From NCBI GenBank assembly GCA_958299035.1, contig CATQJL010000001.1, positions 77,273,594-77,337,593 on the forward strand: DNA of 64,000 nucleotides, given 5' to 3'. Position 1 is the first letter of the stretch. Every line of letters starts with the position of its first letter. Below the pieces are notes generated by a model. That model searched no databases. It had not been told where the DNA came from and saw only the letters and a program-made list of their open reading frames with translations. The DNA is from Cylicocyclus nassatus (Eukaryota; Nematoda; Chromadorea; Rhabditida; Strongylidae). A program made the position numbers and the translations under genes. Positions 11,000 through 22,259 of the stretch are shown here, in pieces.

Positions 11000-11120
11000 G
11001 TGCCAGCGCCGTTCCAGCTCATTCAAAGCCATGCTAGCGCCGTGCGGGGACTCACGCGTCCCGTATTGATCGATCAACGTACCGGCATGGCGCTAACACG
11101 CCCTGGAATTGCGCTGGCAC
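11000..11120. mobile_element. GC-rich foldback, ATTGATCGAT-centre family
   Basis: An imperfect inverted repeat starts GTGCCAGCGCCGTTCCAG and ends CTGGAATTGCGCTGGCAC, with cccgtattgatcgatcaac in the middle. It is strongly GC-rich compared with its flanks. Related segments, sharing ttccggcacggcgctg and an rtygatygat centre, occur at 21.9-22.25 kb, 26.94-27.06 kb and about 16.87 kb, so this is a dispersed family. Confidence 0.65.
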
Positions 11121-11244
11121 GAGGGATAGGGGAAGCCCAAGCATAATTCCAATTTCTGCATAGATGCAATTCGATTTTTTTTTGCTCTAAGTGCTCCTAA
11201 CCATTCAAACATTCCGCTATTGTAGAAGTTTCAAGTAGGGCTAA

Positions 11245-11612
11245 GGCAGGCGCTATACTCCTCGAGGACTACAGCATGGCGACGATCGATATGCATCAAA
11301 TACCGGCGATTTTTGCCGCCGATATTGGCGATCGCCCGTCGTAGCGACTGGCGATCGCCAATATCGGCGACTACACGTTTGATACGTATCGATCTGACGT
11401 GTGGTAACTTGTTTGGCGATTGGCGATCGCCAATTGATAGTGTTGGCGACTACACATGAAATGTGCATCGATTAGACGTGTGATAACTGTTAGCGATCGA
11501 TACGCATAGAAGACACAGTCGCCAGTATTGTCGACTGGCGATCGCCAGTCGTCGTAGCGATTGGCGATCGCCCATCGCCATGCTATACTCCTCGAGGAGT
11601 ATAGCGCCTGCC
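11245..11612. mobile_element. 368-bp PIF/Harbinger-like MITE
   Basis: Terminal inverted repeats begin GGCAGGCGCTATACTCC at both ends and extend about 40 bp. TAA duplicates flank the element at 11,242-11,244 and 11,613-11,615. A 3-bp TAA duplication is characteristic of PIF/Harbinger. The interior contains several copies of the palindrome GGCGATCGCC or close variants (near 11,330, 11,350, 11,425, 11,540 and 11,564) and a repeated ggcgactacac word. No coding capacity. Confidence 0.85.
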
Positions 11613-11615
11613 TAA

Positions 11616-11817
11616 GGCCCCGGACAGATTTCACGCGACTTAATCGTCGCGATCTAATCGCCAAGATTTCCATTCATTTTCATTTCACATTCGAAAATTT
11701 CGGGCTGGAAAAGTACCACAACCGAAATGCAAGCTGGCCGGCATGCAATGAACTCGTATCAGTTGTTCGTCGCGATTCAGTCGCGACGATCAAATCGCGT
11801 GAAGTCTGCCCGGGGCC
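11616..11817. mobile_element. 202-bp PIF/Harbinger-like MITE
   Basis: Terminal inverted repeats start GGCCCCGG(A/G)CAGA(T/C)TTCAC and continue through CGCGA(C/T)TTRATCGTCGCG. TAA lies on both sides (11,613-11,615 and 11,818-11,820). The left TAA is the same triplet as the right duplication of the preceding element, so the two insertions are directly abutted. The ends differ from those of the neighbour, so this is a different family with the same target preference. Confidence 0.85.
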
Positions 11818-11820
11818 TAA

Positions 11821-14309
11821 GAGGTTTGCTTGCGTAAATCATTGACAGTCGATGCATCATTTGCGTGCTTTAATACTCAATATCATTTAGCCTGGGTCTT
11901 CTGATACTTTGTCCATACACTTTTTTAATGAAGCATGATCATACGAGCATTAATTTCAAATTTTCTTGTCAATGGGGAACAATGGCTATAAAAAAACACT
12001 ATCACTGCCTTGTCAAAAAAACGATTAGTGAGTCGAGCGAGATCTTGAGTAAAATTTAGAGGAATAAGCTCCATTAAAATACAAAAGTTAGCCTGAAAGC
12101 CTGGAACAGAAGAAATCCAGACAGAGCCAAATGGCCAAATAGAAGGTCGTGGTTTGATGTCAAAGCTATGCAAGTGAAACGGTTGTCAGGAACCGATAGC
12201 GGATAAAAACATAGAGACACACTAAAGGTGAAACCACCTCATTCGAATCAAATTACTGGATACATCAATCGAATTATATTTAACGGACATGACTTAACAA
12301 GACAAAAAGGCATGTAACAAGATGTAACCGGAGAAAGTAACCCATCACCATCTGTAAACGGAAACATGGTAAAAATAGTAGGCTTCCGCAAACGGTAGCA
12401 CCAGATAGAGTTTCGGTGGATTGATAGGAGAAAGCCATTACTAACTATCACTATTGATTTCATATTTTCTTTATATCGTACTTATTGACTACCAATCAGA
12501 CCATTCAGAGAATTCTATCACTCTTTTTTTTGCGACAGTCACATATAGCGAAAAAAATGGAAGAATGATCTGCTCTGCCAAACCACTGAAGAGACAGAAT
12601 GGGTTTCGACTTTCATAATGTTTTAGTTTGAGGTTATTTGACTGCCCGATCAAAAGATAAGAAATTTCAACAGATCACTGACAAAAGGAGAATGAGGTAG
12701 TCATAGGAACCATATCACCAAGAAGATTTTCTGCCCCTGAAAACTAGGGAACTCTCAAAAAGTAAGCTATCATAGCAGCTAGAACCATCTCGATTGTGAA
12801 ACTGATGAAAAGCAGACTAAACATACAGCAGACGGTTCTGGCAACATGCCATGACTATGCGAAAAAAAAAACAAACATGAAAAAGCTGACAGCGTCGATG
12901 TGAAAAATGAAGCACGAGCGACAAAGAGATGAATTTTTCAACGGAAAGGACGCAACTACAGAATAAGAATGCGGTTCAGACTAGGTCAAAATGAATGCTT
13001 GCCGTTCAGAAGTGAGATCAAAATACTCGATCTTCTGTTTTTTTTACACAGATTATGAGACCGTTAAAAAGTAGTTCTCCACCAATTACCGGAGGAATTA
13101 CTGAATAAGGTAGAAAAATGAGTAAATTCCCTGTAATGAGTAAATTTCTTGCGAATGTGGAAAGAGAGGATAAAAACACCAAAAAAGTAAGCTTGACATG
13201 GAGACGATTGCACGCCAACTTTTGCACAGGGAGTCCTGCAACGAAATAGCATTTTACATTCGTTGGGAGCTTTTGCAGAAGCAAGTGATTGTATCCTTTC
13301 GTGATTTACTAGTAGTGCTGCATTTTTGAAAGTTCTGATCGATGTAACCTTTTCAAAATTTAGTTCATAGGTTCTCAAAGCTACAAGAATAATCACAGCA
13401 GAAGAAAATTGGAAGAAAGTAATTGGAAGTGGAGAAAAGAAAGAATGCTTTGACCGAGAGAATACAAACACCCACATTACAGATGGATTGTGAGACATTA
13501 ATGATTTCGTATCGAACGGAATAACAAATGAGCACCACATGGGGGCATCGTGGACGAGCAAAGCAGCGGCACAACCGCTTACCTCCTCCCCCACGCATTC
13601 TCCCCCCCCCCCTCATCATCATCGCTCTCAACGTTTTCGGGTAACCACGAAGAGGGTCGACAACGATGTCATTCACATCGATTAGGGGAAACGAACGAAC
13701 GTTGAAGAGGTGCCATCGAGGGTTTTTTCGCGGCTGCGTTTGGTGTATGAATCGATGGCGAAGGGAAAGTGAGATTTTTTTTGCGAGCCCAGGGAAGCCG
13801 ATGGTGACAGATTGTTAGGATTTTTTTCATGAACGGAAAGGACGTAGACACCTCATTGACTAGCATAGTGCAGAAGAGGGGGGGGGGGGTATGGCACTTC
13901 TACAAAAAGCATTGTTAAACCTCGGCCAAGGTCGTCACTAGGGAAGAGGGGTGGTCGTAAGAGTAAAATATGGCCAGCTGTTTAGGGTTTCCATCTCGCA
14001 AGTGAAGTAAGATCGAAGCGGAGAGTACTATAAGCTTAGGATTCCCGCGAATTCGTTTTTGCGAGAAAGCTAAATTTGTTTCTAGTTCATGTAATTTGAG
14101 AAGAAAACTTCGAAAAAGCAAACATTTGTAATGCATATGACATTTCACCTAGATATGCAAGGCTCAATAAGTCGAGAGCCATAAAAAGAAAGTCCACGGT
14201 TTAGGGTAGTATATACAGTTTGTGTCAATTACGTACCTCCTTTAGCGTAAGAACTATGCAATCGCAACGCAAGGATCTTGCGTGCGGACCTCCAATAGTT
14301 GAGCAAAAC
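11821..14309. other. Unannotated stretch with a poly(G) and a poly(C) tract
   Basis: No supported gene. The longest frame, about 176 codons on the minus strand at 13.06-13.59 kb, uses a non-ATG start, has no recognisable domain and overlaps other frames. A C tract of about 10-11 nt is near 13,613 and a G tract of about 12 nt is at 13,878-13,889. Confidence 0.4.
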
Positions 14310-14761
14310 CTGACAAGGGAAGACCGAAGTGGCCTTTCTAAATGAGATCTACATCATTCAAAGAGCACTGAACGCCGATTTTAAATCTATTTTTGCTATC
14401 TGCCAAGCGCCTCTGGACGCCGAGTTATGGACGTTTTTTTGAAGCGAAAAATGAGTGCAGAAAAAAGACAAAATAAAAAATTGAGGTTTTCACAGCGTTC
14501 ATATGGAGCAGTGTTGCGTATGGCTGTATTAAACATAAGATATTCATTGAATAGGGTGATCTGACAATTATCAGTTGAACTTTAAGCAATTCTGAACAAT
14601 TCTGTCATCATGCGCGTACAATTCGAAACGCTTATAACTCGGACTACAGAGGCGCTTAGCAGATAAGAAAGACAGATTTGAAATCACCGTTCGATGTTCT
14701 AAAAGGTGTTGTAAGTCTCATATGGAAAGGCCACTTCCACTAAGAAGACTCCCCTTGTGAG
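14310..14761. mobile_element. 452-bp foldback, copy 1 of the CTSACAAGGG family
   Basis: Inverted arms of about 130 bp start CTGACAAGGGA on the left and CTCACAAGGGG when read inward from the right, followed by (c)gaagtggcc. Both arms contain a (tat)ctgc..agcgcctctg(g/t)a core. The 455-bp element at 61,106-61,560 has the same ends, arm core and overall length. No clear target duplication was found. Superfamily undetermined. Confidence 0.7.
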
Positions 14762-14764
14762 GGC

Positions 14765-15249
14765 CCATCCCATACGCACGCAAACGTGGCGCGAAGATCC
14801 AGCGCTGCGATTGTGTTGATGAGAAAGGGAGTACGTGAGTGACACAGATGTGCGAGGAAAAGGGAGGAGGGAGAGGTAGGAGGATAGAAAAAGAGCGAAT
14901 GTCTTTATACTTCGCTTAGTTCCATCAGAACTTCATGAAGTCCTTGCCTGCACAAGATCTAATAAGATTTTCTTTTCCTAGAGATTTTTAATAAGATCTT
15001 TCAAGATATTTTCATATTTCTTGTTTGGCGTAATTTTTAGATGATCTGAGTTCTGCTCTCATGGGGACAAAGTTAACGAATTATGAGGCAAACATCACCA
15101 TTTTATTGTAATGCACTTGCATTAGAGAATAGAAAATTGACGAATATAAGTCAGCTGTTCATAATGATATATAGATATGAACTTTACGATTATTACTTTT
15201 CAAAACGATTCATACAGATTGACAGTAGGAGAAGCGTAGAGAAAACAGA
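14765..15249. other. Unannotated stretch
   Basis: AT-rich sequence without a supported gene or repeat. Confidence 0.4.
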
Positions 15250-15257
15250 GAGCTAAC

Positions 15258-15518
15258 CAGGGCTCCGCACGAGGTGGCTAGATGAAAATGGAAAAAACGA
15301 AGTCCCTTTTGACTTTTGGGAATTTTTATGAAGACCCCTTTGACCCTCAACTAAATTTTCCCCTAAAAACCTGAATTCCCCAAAATCCCCCCCCCCCCCA
15401 AAAAACGTCGCCAAGTCGCCACTTTTGCGTGTCTTCGTCCACAAAAACGAAACCCCATTTGCCTTTTGTCTCAAAAACGATATCCAGCTTGCTTGTAAGC
15501 CACCTGTGCCGAGCCCTG
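15258..15518. mobile_element. 261-bp hAT-like MITE with perfect 8-bp TSD
   Basis: Terminal inverted repeats start CAGGGCTC(C/G)GCAC(G)AGG and the element is flanked by GAGCTAAC on both sides (15,250-15,257 and 15,519-15,526). A CAGGG end with an 8-bp duplication is the signature of the hAT superfamily. The interior holds a C tract of about 13 nt (15,387-15,399) and no transposase. It is the same family as 15,816-17,201 and 56,785-57,000. Confidence 0.9.
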
Positions 15519-15526
15519 GAGCTAAC

Positions 15527-15807
15527 ATACTGCAGAAAGTGACCAAGTGCTTTTTTTCAGAATAACGCGCTATGGGTTACAACATACGAATTTAGTACTG
15601 GATGTTAAAGCAAAACCCTGTAACGCCATCATTGGCAAATGGAAGGACAAAACCAGCAAAATCAGTCTTCCACGTCGACAAAGACTAATTTTGAAGAAAA
15701 TATCGTATATTAGAACTTCAAAATGCTTCCCTATCCTTCCTTAAGGTTATATAAAGAGAGATTGCCATGAGTCATTCACAGTAGTAATAAGGATGACATA
15801 ATTCTAT
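15527..15807. other. Short unannotated stretch between two hAT elements
   Basis: A 65-codon plus-strand frame starts near the first element, but I see no support for it as a gene. Confidence 0.35.
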
Positions 15808-16569
15808 CTTCTGAGCAGGGCCCGGCACGAGGTGGGCAAATGACAAACTGGAAATCGTTTTTGGTGGAAAAAGCAAGGGGGAAATCGTTTTTGCAGGGAC
15901 CGGGGCGGAGCCCTGAAAGAAGATTCTAAGTGCAAGCAAAAGCAGGTCGAATCATGCTTATTACCTTATACATCTAATTCATTGGAGTAGTTTTCATAAG
16001 CCTCAACGCACAGCAGAGTTCGCGCGCGCTAGGCCGCGCCGCCGCTAATTGCCGCGTGCGCGACGTCACATAAGCGATGCCGTTGAACAGCATGATTACA
16101 TGATCAGTTCTCAATGCGTAACGATATAGCACCAAATTACGAAAACGAACGAAGAGAGGCTAGTAGAAACAAAGTATGAAATATTATGAAAAACTTATGT
16201 GAATGGGAGGAGTAATAAGCATTTTTTCCAACAATTTTGCAAAAGTGGTAAATGAAGATGTGAATTTAAAAGGCTCGTTCGCAGCGCACAGATGACCATA
16301 CGGTATGGAACTTGGTAGATACATGAACACAGGCCTGCAAGGCTTAACTTAGAAGTTTCATTGAAAAATTATGTGACTGAAGGTTGTGGCAAGCCTTTTT
16401 TTGAAAATTTCCCCCTAGCAAGAAAATGGAAGAATGGCTCGTTTGCAGCGCAGAGAAAACGAAATCGCGCGAGACTAGGTGTGTATACGTGCAGTAGGCC
16501 TAAGGAACAATGTATGAAAAATTATGAAAAACTTATGTGAATGAAGAGCGTGCTCAACTTTTTTCAAAA

Positions 16570-16593
16570 TTAGGTGGGCAATTGCCCACCTAA
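16570..16593. repeat. Perfect 24-bp palindrome in the hAT element
   Basis: TTAGGTGGGCAATTGCCCACCTAA is its own reverse complement. Its half-site GGTGGGCAA equals the inner part of the element's own terminal repeat, so it probably records two element ends brought together. Confidence 0.75.
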
Positions 16594-16718
16594 TGCCCAC
16601 TTGAGGTGGACAAAACTTTCTTCACATAATTTTTGCAAAATTTTTACAAAATCTGTTGTACACCTAAAGTTTACTACATGGTGAAATTTTGGTTCCGAAA
16701 CTCCTCCTCTTGTCCTTG

Positions 16719-16859
16719 TTATAAGCTCCTGCAAGACGAAGGCGGTTGGTTCGAGGTGCGACGTGGCTGTGACGCGGCTGTGACGCTGCTGTGACGCAGC
16801 CATGTCGCAGCCGCGTTGCACATCGTACCAACCGCCTTCGTCTTGCAGGGGCTTATAAA
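16719..16859. mobile_element. Foldback element nested in the hAT element
   Basis: Inverted arms of about 45 bp start TTATAAGC(T/C)CCTGCAAGACG, continue aaggcggttggt, and enclose a gctgtgacg-rich centre. The GC content is well above that of the host element. A target duplication of TTATAA or TA is possible but cannot be separated from the repeat ends. Confidence 0.7.
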
Positions 16860-17209
16860 CAGCCTAGCTTTCTAAGATGGAAAGCGCGTCCCAATCAATC
16901 GATACGCGCGGGAACGGCGTCTCTCATTCCTATGACTGCGTTACTTTGATATTTTCTCATTCCTTCATCATTTTTCTTGCTTAATTTTTCCTGTTTTTTA
17001 TCTTGATAAAGCTGAGGAGTAATTTGAGGAATCTTAGCACTTTGGGCGCTTTTGAAGGCTTTTAGGCGAAGTGTTGCCGGTACTCTCATTGCACAAGCAC
17101 AAAGCGTCATTTTTGGGCTCAAGGAGGTATTCGTAAAAAATTGAGATCAAAGGGGAATTCGTTTTGGAAAACCCCGTTTGCCCACCTCGTGCCGGGCCCT
17201 GCTTCTGAG

Positions 17210-19600
17210 CAAAGCGAGTTAGAAAGGTATAGGACATTCGCTAAAGTATGATTAATTGTACTAGAAACCGTTTTCTACAAACATGAATACCAGTTGAAAG
17301 TATGGGTGATTTGCAATTTTATGAATTCAAACACCTCACCAAGATATAGAGCAAAAGGCATATGGACGATCTATAAGGAGAAAAAAATATGGTGAACTGA
17401 AAAGATACTGCGAAAAATTGTAGTAAAATGATAGTTCATGCTGGAAAAGTCAACCGCACAAAAAAAGCATTTTATAGACACTTTTATCTACTGCTGAAAA
17501 GTCCAAGCAGCTTACGATTTGTTGGAACTGAACCAAAAATAAATCGAAGGATAGAGTTGTACAGGTGAGCAAAAGATTATCATGTGTTAAGTACATAAGA
17601 AAACACAAAGGATTTTATGACAATATGTTGTTTCGCACCGAACAGCTTTTGAAAGGTGCAAAAGATGAGGAAACTTGTCTGAAAAACATGCAAGAGAGAG
17701 GAGGGGACCACTTTTCGCTCATAAGATAATATTTTGCGTAAAGTTTTGGACGACTTTAGGAAGCCCTGGGAACATCTTTTCAAGTATCATTTCATCAAAA
17801 ACTAATTTCTCAAGATCTGGATTGTAGATCGTAGATCACAAAACGGAGTAAAGTGCTGTTCTTTTCAAGAGAGATGCTAATTCAAATAAAAATGAGTACT
17901 TTCTTTGAAAAAAATGAGGGGTAGTACTACCTAGACGATAAAATCAAAGGAAAATAACAACGAAGATAGAAAGCCCAGAATGTGAGAAAAGCCCGTAAAT
18001 GCCTCTAAATAGTTGTCCGGAAAACATTACAAGGGAAAAAAGGACCAGTTGTCGCCTACTGTGCTGTGCGTAAACTTTTGGATACTTCTAGCGTTCCAAA
18101 GGATATTTCAAGAGTACTTCTTATTGTACTATGTTGTCTAGCACCAAACAGTCTCTGAAAGGTGGGAAGAGGAAAAATTTCTGAAAATATACAGGAAGAA
18201 AAAGTTATGGACAAGTTTCCGTAAGCAATTTGTACAGTTCGCGAGGGCTACGATATTTTGAAAGAATATTAAAGATTTTTTGCAACAAACAAATCTTCAA
18301 AAAAGTTTTTTTTCGATTTTTGCAAGGATAGAATGTGAATCCTAGAAAGAGACAGAGCTGATGATTTCTAGATGAAATCGACTTCGACAATCAGAAATTC
18401 AAAGTTATATAACCATTGATCTAAGTGGAATGGCGGCTGGAAGATCATTCTCTAGCCTTGACTAGGTCACGAAGCCCCGCCTTCTAGCCGCCAATCCAGT
18501 TGAATCAAAAGGTAGGAAACTACAGAGCAATACCACAGAGAACCGTAAAACCAAGGGACAAAATGACAGACGAAGCCAAAAAGCACGAGACAAGAACTCG
18601 CGAAAAGTTTAAGTTAGCTGAGAAAAGAAGTCAGAAGTACGTCGCGTCTCCGTACGAACTCGTGGTGGTGTTTGCAAAGACGCACTCAGTCAGAACACTG
18701 TATCACCAATGAACATTTACCCCCCCCCCCCTGACGTGGGACCGACAAAGCCAACAGTAAAGAACGAAATTAGAAATGCATAGGATAGAAGAACGAGCTT
18801 CAGACAGATGAATCGCGCTCTACAAAGGCTTCGAGCGTTAGTCATTGATGGAAAGGCTGAAATTGAATGACGAAAATAAATTTTCGATTAGAAAAAGTTT
18901 TCGCTTTGATCGAACAAAAAATGAAAATCCATCTTAGCCCTCCTGTGTTCTCAAATTGATTGATAATCGGATCTTTAAAAAAAAAAGACTGGAGAATGAT
19001 TGACGCCTTGATAAGAGCAAGAAAGAAAAAGAGTTCAATGTGACACATTAAATTTGCAGACAACTAAACTCATTATTTCTCGAATTTTCTCAATCAGCTA
19101 GAATATTTCAAGCAGTATCTACGAACAACGGCAACGCGAGGAAAATATTCTTTCTAGAACGAAATTGACGTTAGCTTTCAAAAACAAGCTTTACTATATT
19201 TTTTGATTTTTACAAGGTTTCAATATATTTCGGAAACTTCCTGACTTGCTCAACAGAGAAATAACACTGTGCATCGTAAAATAGCGCTCTTTTTTGTGAA
19301 ACTAAAAGCTAGCTATGGAAAAAGTTAGATTCAAGGAAGTCGACTATGACCGTAATTCTCAATGGCCTTGGGAAACGGGGAGGTGATATTTAAATACAAA
19401 TTCCACGAGAAAAATGTTAGGAGAAATGTCCTAACAGTTCGGAGCTGATGTTGTAGAGCGAGATAAAAATTATAAAATAAAAATAAATATTTAGTGCATA
19501 AAATGCTTAACATAAAACAATTTAGTATAATGACGCGTGTGGCGGAAGTATGAAAGAGAAGTGTGGAATAAAAGTTCTGATATGTGGCCCTCTCCTCCTC
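17210..19600. other. Unannotated stretch
   Basis: No supported gene. At 18,430-18,510 a segment (gatcattctctagccttg, then cgaagcccygccttc) is shared with 56,725-56,780, indicating a dispersed repeat fragment. A run of about 12 C lies at 18,720-18,731. Confidence 0.4.
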
Positions 19601-19800
19601 TCTCTCTCCGAGGGATTTCAGGTAAAGCTAGATAAAAATTTTCTTCAAATTTCTTCAAGTATGAATCAACCGTATCTGGAGTCCTATCATGCATCTCTTA
19701 GTACAAATAACATGTCTTTCTCATTTTTTCTCTCCTCTTCTTCTTTCAGGAAAGTCAGGTAAAGCGTTTTTATCAAATTCTTGATGATATATTCCAAAAG
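19601..19800. repeat. Diverged direct repeat with splice-like words
   Basis: Two pyrimidine-rich segments ending in tttcag and followed by ggtaaagc and a ttttatcaaatt-like stretch lie about 130 bp apart. In the second copy, ttctttcag GAAAGTCAG gtaaag would be a 9-nt exon between consensus-like splice sites, but with no flanking exons identified I treat this as coincidence or a decayed repeat. Confidence 0.3.
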
Positions 19801-21900
19801 CACCAGTGACTAATTTACGAGATAATATTATAGGGTTGACACCCATTGTTAAGATAACGACATTAAGGACAGAAAGGAGATACGAATAATGAGTCAGATT
19901 GCACTGATGTTTTTCAGACTGGTCTACAGGATAGATCAACACAATTATATAGGGGATAGAGTGTCTAGCATTGAAGGAAAATGATTAATAAATAAAGAAC
20001 GATAACATTTTATCTTCCACTTTTAATTTGCAGTTCCTTTTGAAAATTTTTGGTAAAATTTAGGGCTACTCAATAGAGCTGAGAGTTGCAGTTTACACTA
20101 TGTGAATGTGTTTTCAAAGATTCTTGACCTTTTATCAAGGCCAAAACTTTTTTCAAAACCGTTAATCTTTAAAAGAACAACGTAAATAGCGGCAAAGCTG
20201 CAGTTAGTTGCGCTAAACGAACGAAAGTTGCGGAGCGCACGAGTGCATACTCACGGCGCTCAAGCACCTGCACGACTTCTGTTGACTTTTCGAGTCTCAA
20301 CTCTGACATACTATCAGCCATATCAGAAGAAAAACTTATCGAAAATTTGCAAAGACAACTACTAGAAGATGTGATGCTATCATAGTGCTGCAGAAGTGTA
20401 GCAAGAGCAGAAAAGATACACAGAAATTGAACGAACGCTCATTAGAAAAGTTCCGCCGAAATAAAAAAAAGAAAGGCATAAACATATCTTTGCAAATGCT
20501 CGCCATCGCATTGTTTCCAAAAAATGCTTGTTCCCAGCAGACTTACGGCAGAAATATCATTGCTCGTCAAAATTTGTGTCTTTTCCTTCCTTTTTGCTGT
20601 TGAAGTAGGCAAACGACGATTAGAGAAGTAAAAAACCCAAAGCCTCCTTCAAGATGCCGCTCAATGCCAATTAATGGTGCTATATTAAGGGTGTAATTTT
20701 TGAAGCAGTTCTTTGAAAACGAAGCTTACGCTCAGCCTTCAATTCACTGAAATTCTTGTCAATCACTATATTCTTCCTTCATCATAACAGAATAATATTT
20801 AATTTTTTAACGAATGCCAACGGCAAAAAATTTACGAAGGACCCCTCCCCATTGGAAAGCAAGCAGAAGCAAGAGAGCAAGCATACCAGAAAATGACTTG
20901 TGTACGTAGATCAAAATTGTCTAAACAATTAATTCGGCAATAATCAAAACAGAGATTTAGATTTTACAAAAATGATATAGTTCTGTGAGGAACCCAGAGA
21001 TAAAAAAGGTAGAACGTCTCGCCCTACTGAAAGAGGTGATTGACGCTAATCCTCTTCCACAACCATTTAGTTTACCCACTGGTGAAAAAAACGGCTGAAG
21101 TATGGCAGTTTTATAGAAAAAGTTTATTTTTGACGCATTACGGAACGATTTACATGAAACAATAGCACAGTCGCTTTTGCATAGATAGACCAAATCCGGG
21201 ATGAGGCACTGAATGTTAGAAAAAAAAATTGAGAACAGGAACGAACTGAGGGATATTGCAGTCAGTTTCCGAAGAATTGAGGAGATTTGGTGGGCATTGA
21301 GGAGAAGTGCTTTTGCTTGCTTCGCAATTTCACCTGGCATATAAAGTCAAAATTGGATGCAAAAAACTGAAGTTCGAAGATTTCGAGGACTAAAGCGTAA
21401 AGAATCGTACAATAAACCAAACGTAAATATTTGTAGTATGAGTAACATCGTCTAAGATGTCGGAAGAATTCCAGCATCGACAGAGAAGAATTTCTATCGC
21501 AAAAGCGATAAACCGTCAAAGCTATCGCGGAATTTATGAGCGAATGGCGAAGGCATAAAACAAGCAAAGAAAAAAATGCATATGGGTGGGGGAAAACGTT
21601 TGCATAACGGTTTCGGGAACATGCAAAAACAAAATGTTATGAAGGGAAAGCTGAAAGGTAAAGTGAATAGATTGAGAAGGGTATTGTGAGAGAGTTACAG
21701 ACGAACAGGAAATATGAGTGGTGGTTGTAAAGATAAAGCAAAAAAAAACCGAGTTCGAGAAAAAAGGCCGAATAAAAGTTTGTAACAATCTTTGCGTGGC
21801 TGTAACAGTTGAAAAGATTATCTTAAAAATGACAAGATCTTGATCACGGGATACTATCAAAAAGTAGTACTTCTCTTTTTATGGGCTCTCAGTGTCATGT
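19801..21900. other. Unannotated stretch
   Basis: No gene, RNA or clear repeat is supported. Frames of 60-127 codons on the minus strand lack any recognised feature. Confidence 0.4.
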
Positions 21901-21902
21901 AA

Positions 21903-22250
21903 GCCCCGCGTCTATCAATCAATACGCAGCGCATGCTCGTGCGTGGCGGCACGAGCGACGTTGACACGAGGTTGGCACAGCACCGGGACGTAGAAGTCCT
22001 GAACGCTGCAATAGGACAAAAATGCTAGAAAAGACGAGGAAACGATGAGGAAATGGAATAGAAGGAGAGGGGGAGGCCGTAGGAATAAAGCGAAAATAAC
22101 AAAGTTTCGCAATTTCTTCAGCACTTTCAGAGCCCAGAGCAGCGCCTAGTAAGCGTCATGTCGGAACGCCTGTTGATTAATGGCTGCTCTTAATTCCGGC
22201 ACGGCGCTGACACCGTGCTGGCAGAGCTCCGACACGCGAGCAACTCTGAG
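21903..22250. repeat. GC-rich repeat fragments, ATTGATCGAT-centre family
   Basis: Two fragments (21,903-22,000 and 22,130-22,250) share the words ttccggcacggcgctg, gcgtcatg or gcgcatg and an atcaatcaat or ttgattaat centre with 11,000-11,120 and 26,935-27,060. They flank an AT-rich interior, so this may be one interrupted element. Confidence 0.5.
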
Positions 22251-22259
22251 CGCTGAATG

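Larger units (their letters stand above)
15816..17201. mobile_element. 1,386-bp non-autonomous hAT-like element
   Basis: Perfect terminal inverted repeats of about 25 bp begin CAGGGCCCGGCACGAGG and continue tgggcaaa. The 8-bp duplication CTTCTGAG flanks it at 15,808-15,815 and 17,202-17,209. Internal repeats are present: ggctcgttygcagcgca at about 16,271 and 16,436, and attatgaaaaacttatgtga at about 16,183 and 16,527. A second end-like CAGGG...GGAGCCCTG at 15,893-15,914 suggests a composite history. A foldback element is nested at 16,719-16,859. No transposase frame was found, so mobility would need an enzyme in trans. Confidence 0.9.

Noticed and set aside
13064..13594. 176-codon minus-strand frame, the longest outside the minisatellite
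   Set aside because: Non-ATG start, overlaps another open frame, passes through a homopolymer tract of uncertain length, and shows no domain or splice structure.
15816..15845. GGCACGAGG word resembling the EcoRI linker of old cDNA libraries
   Set aside because: It is part of the terminal inverted repeat of a hAT-like element, present at both ends with a perfect 8-bp duplication, so it is natural sequence.
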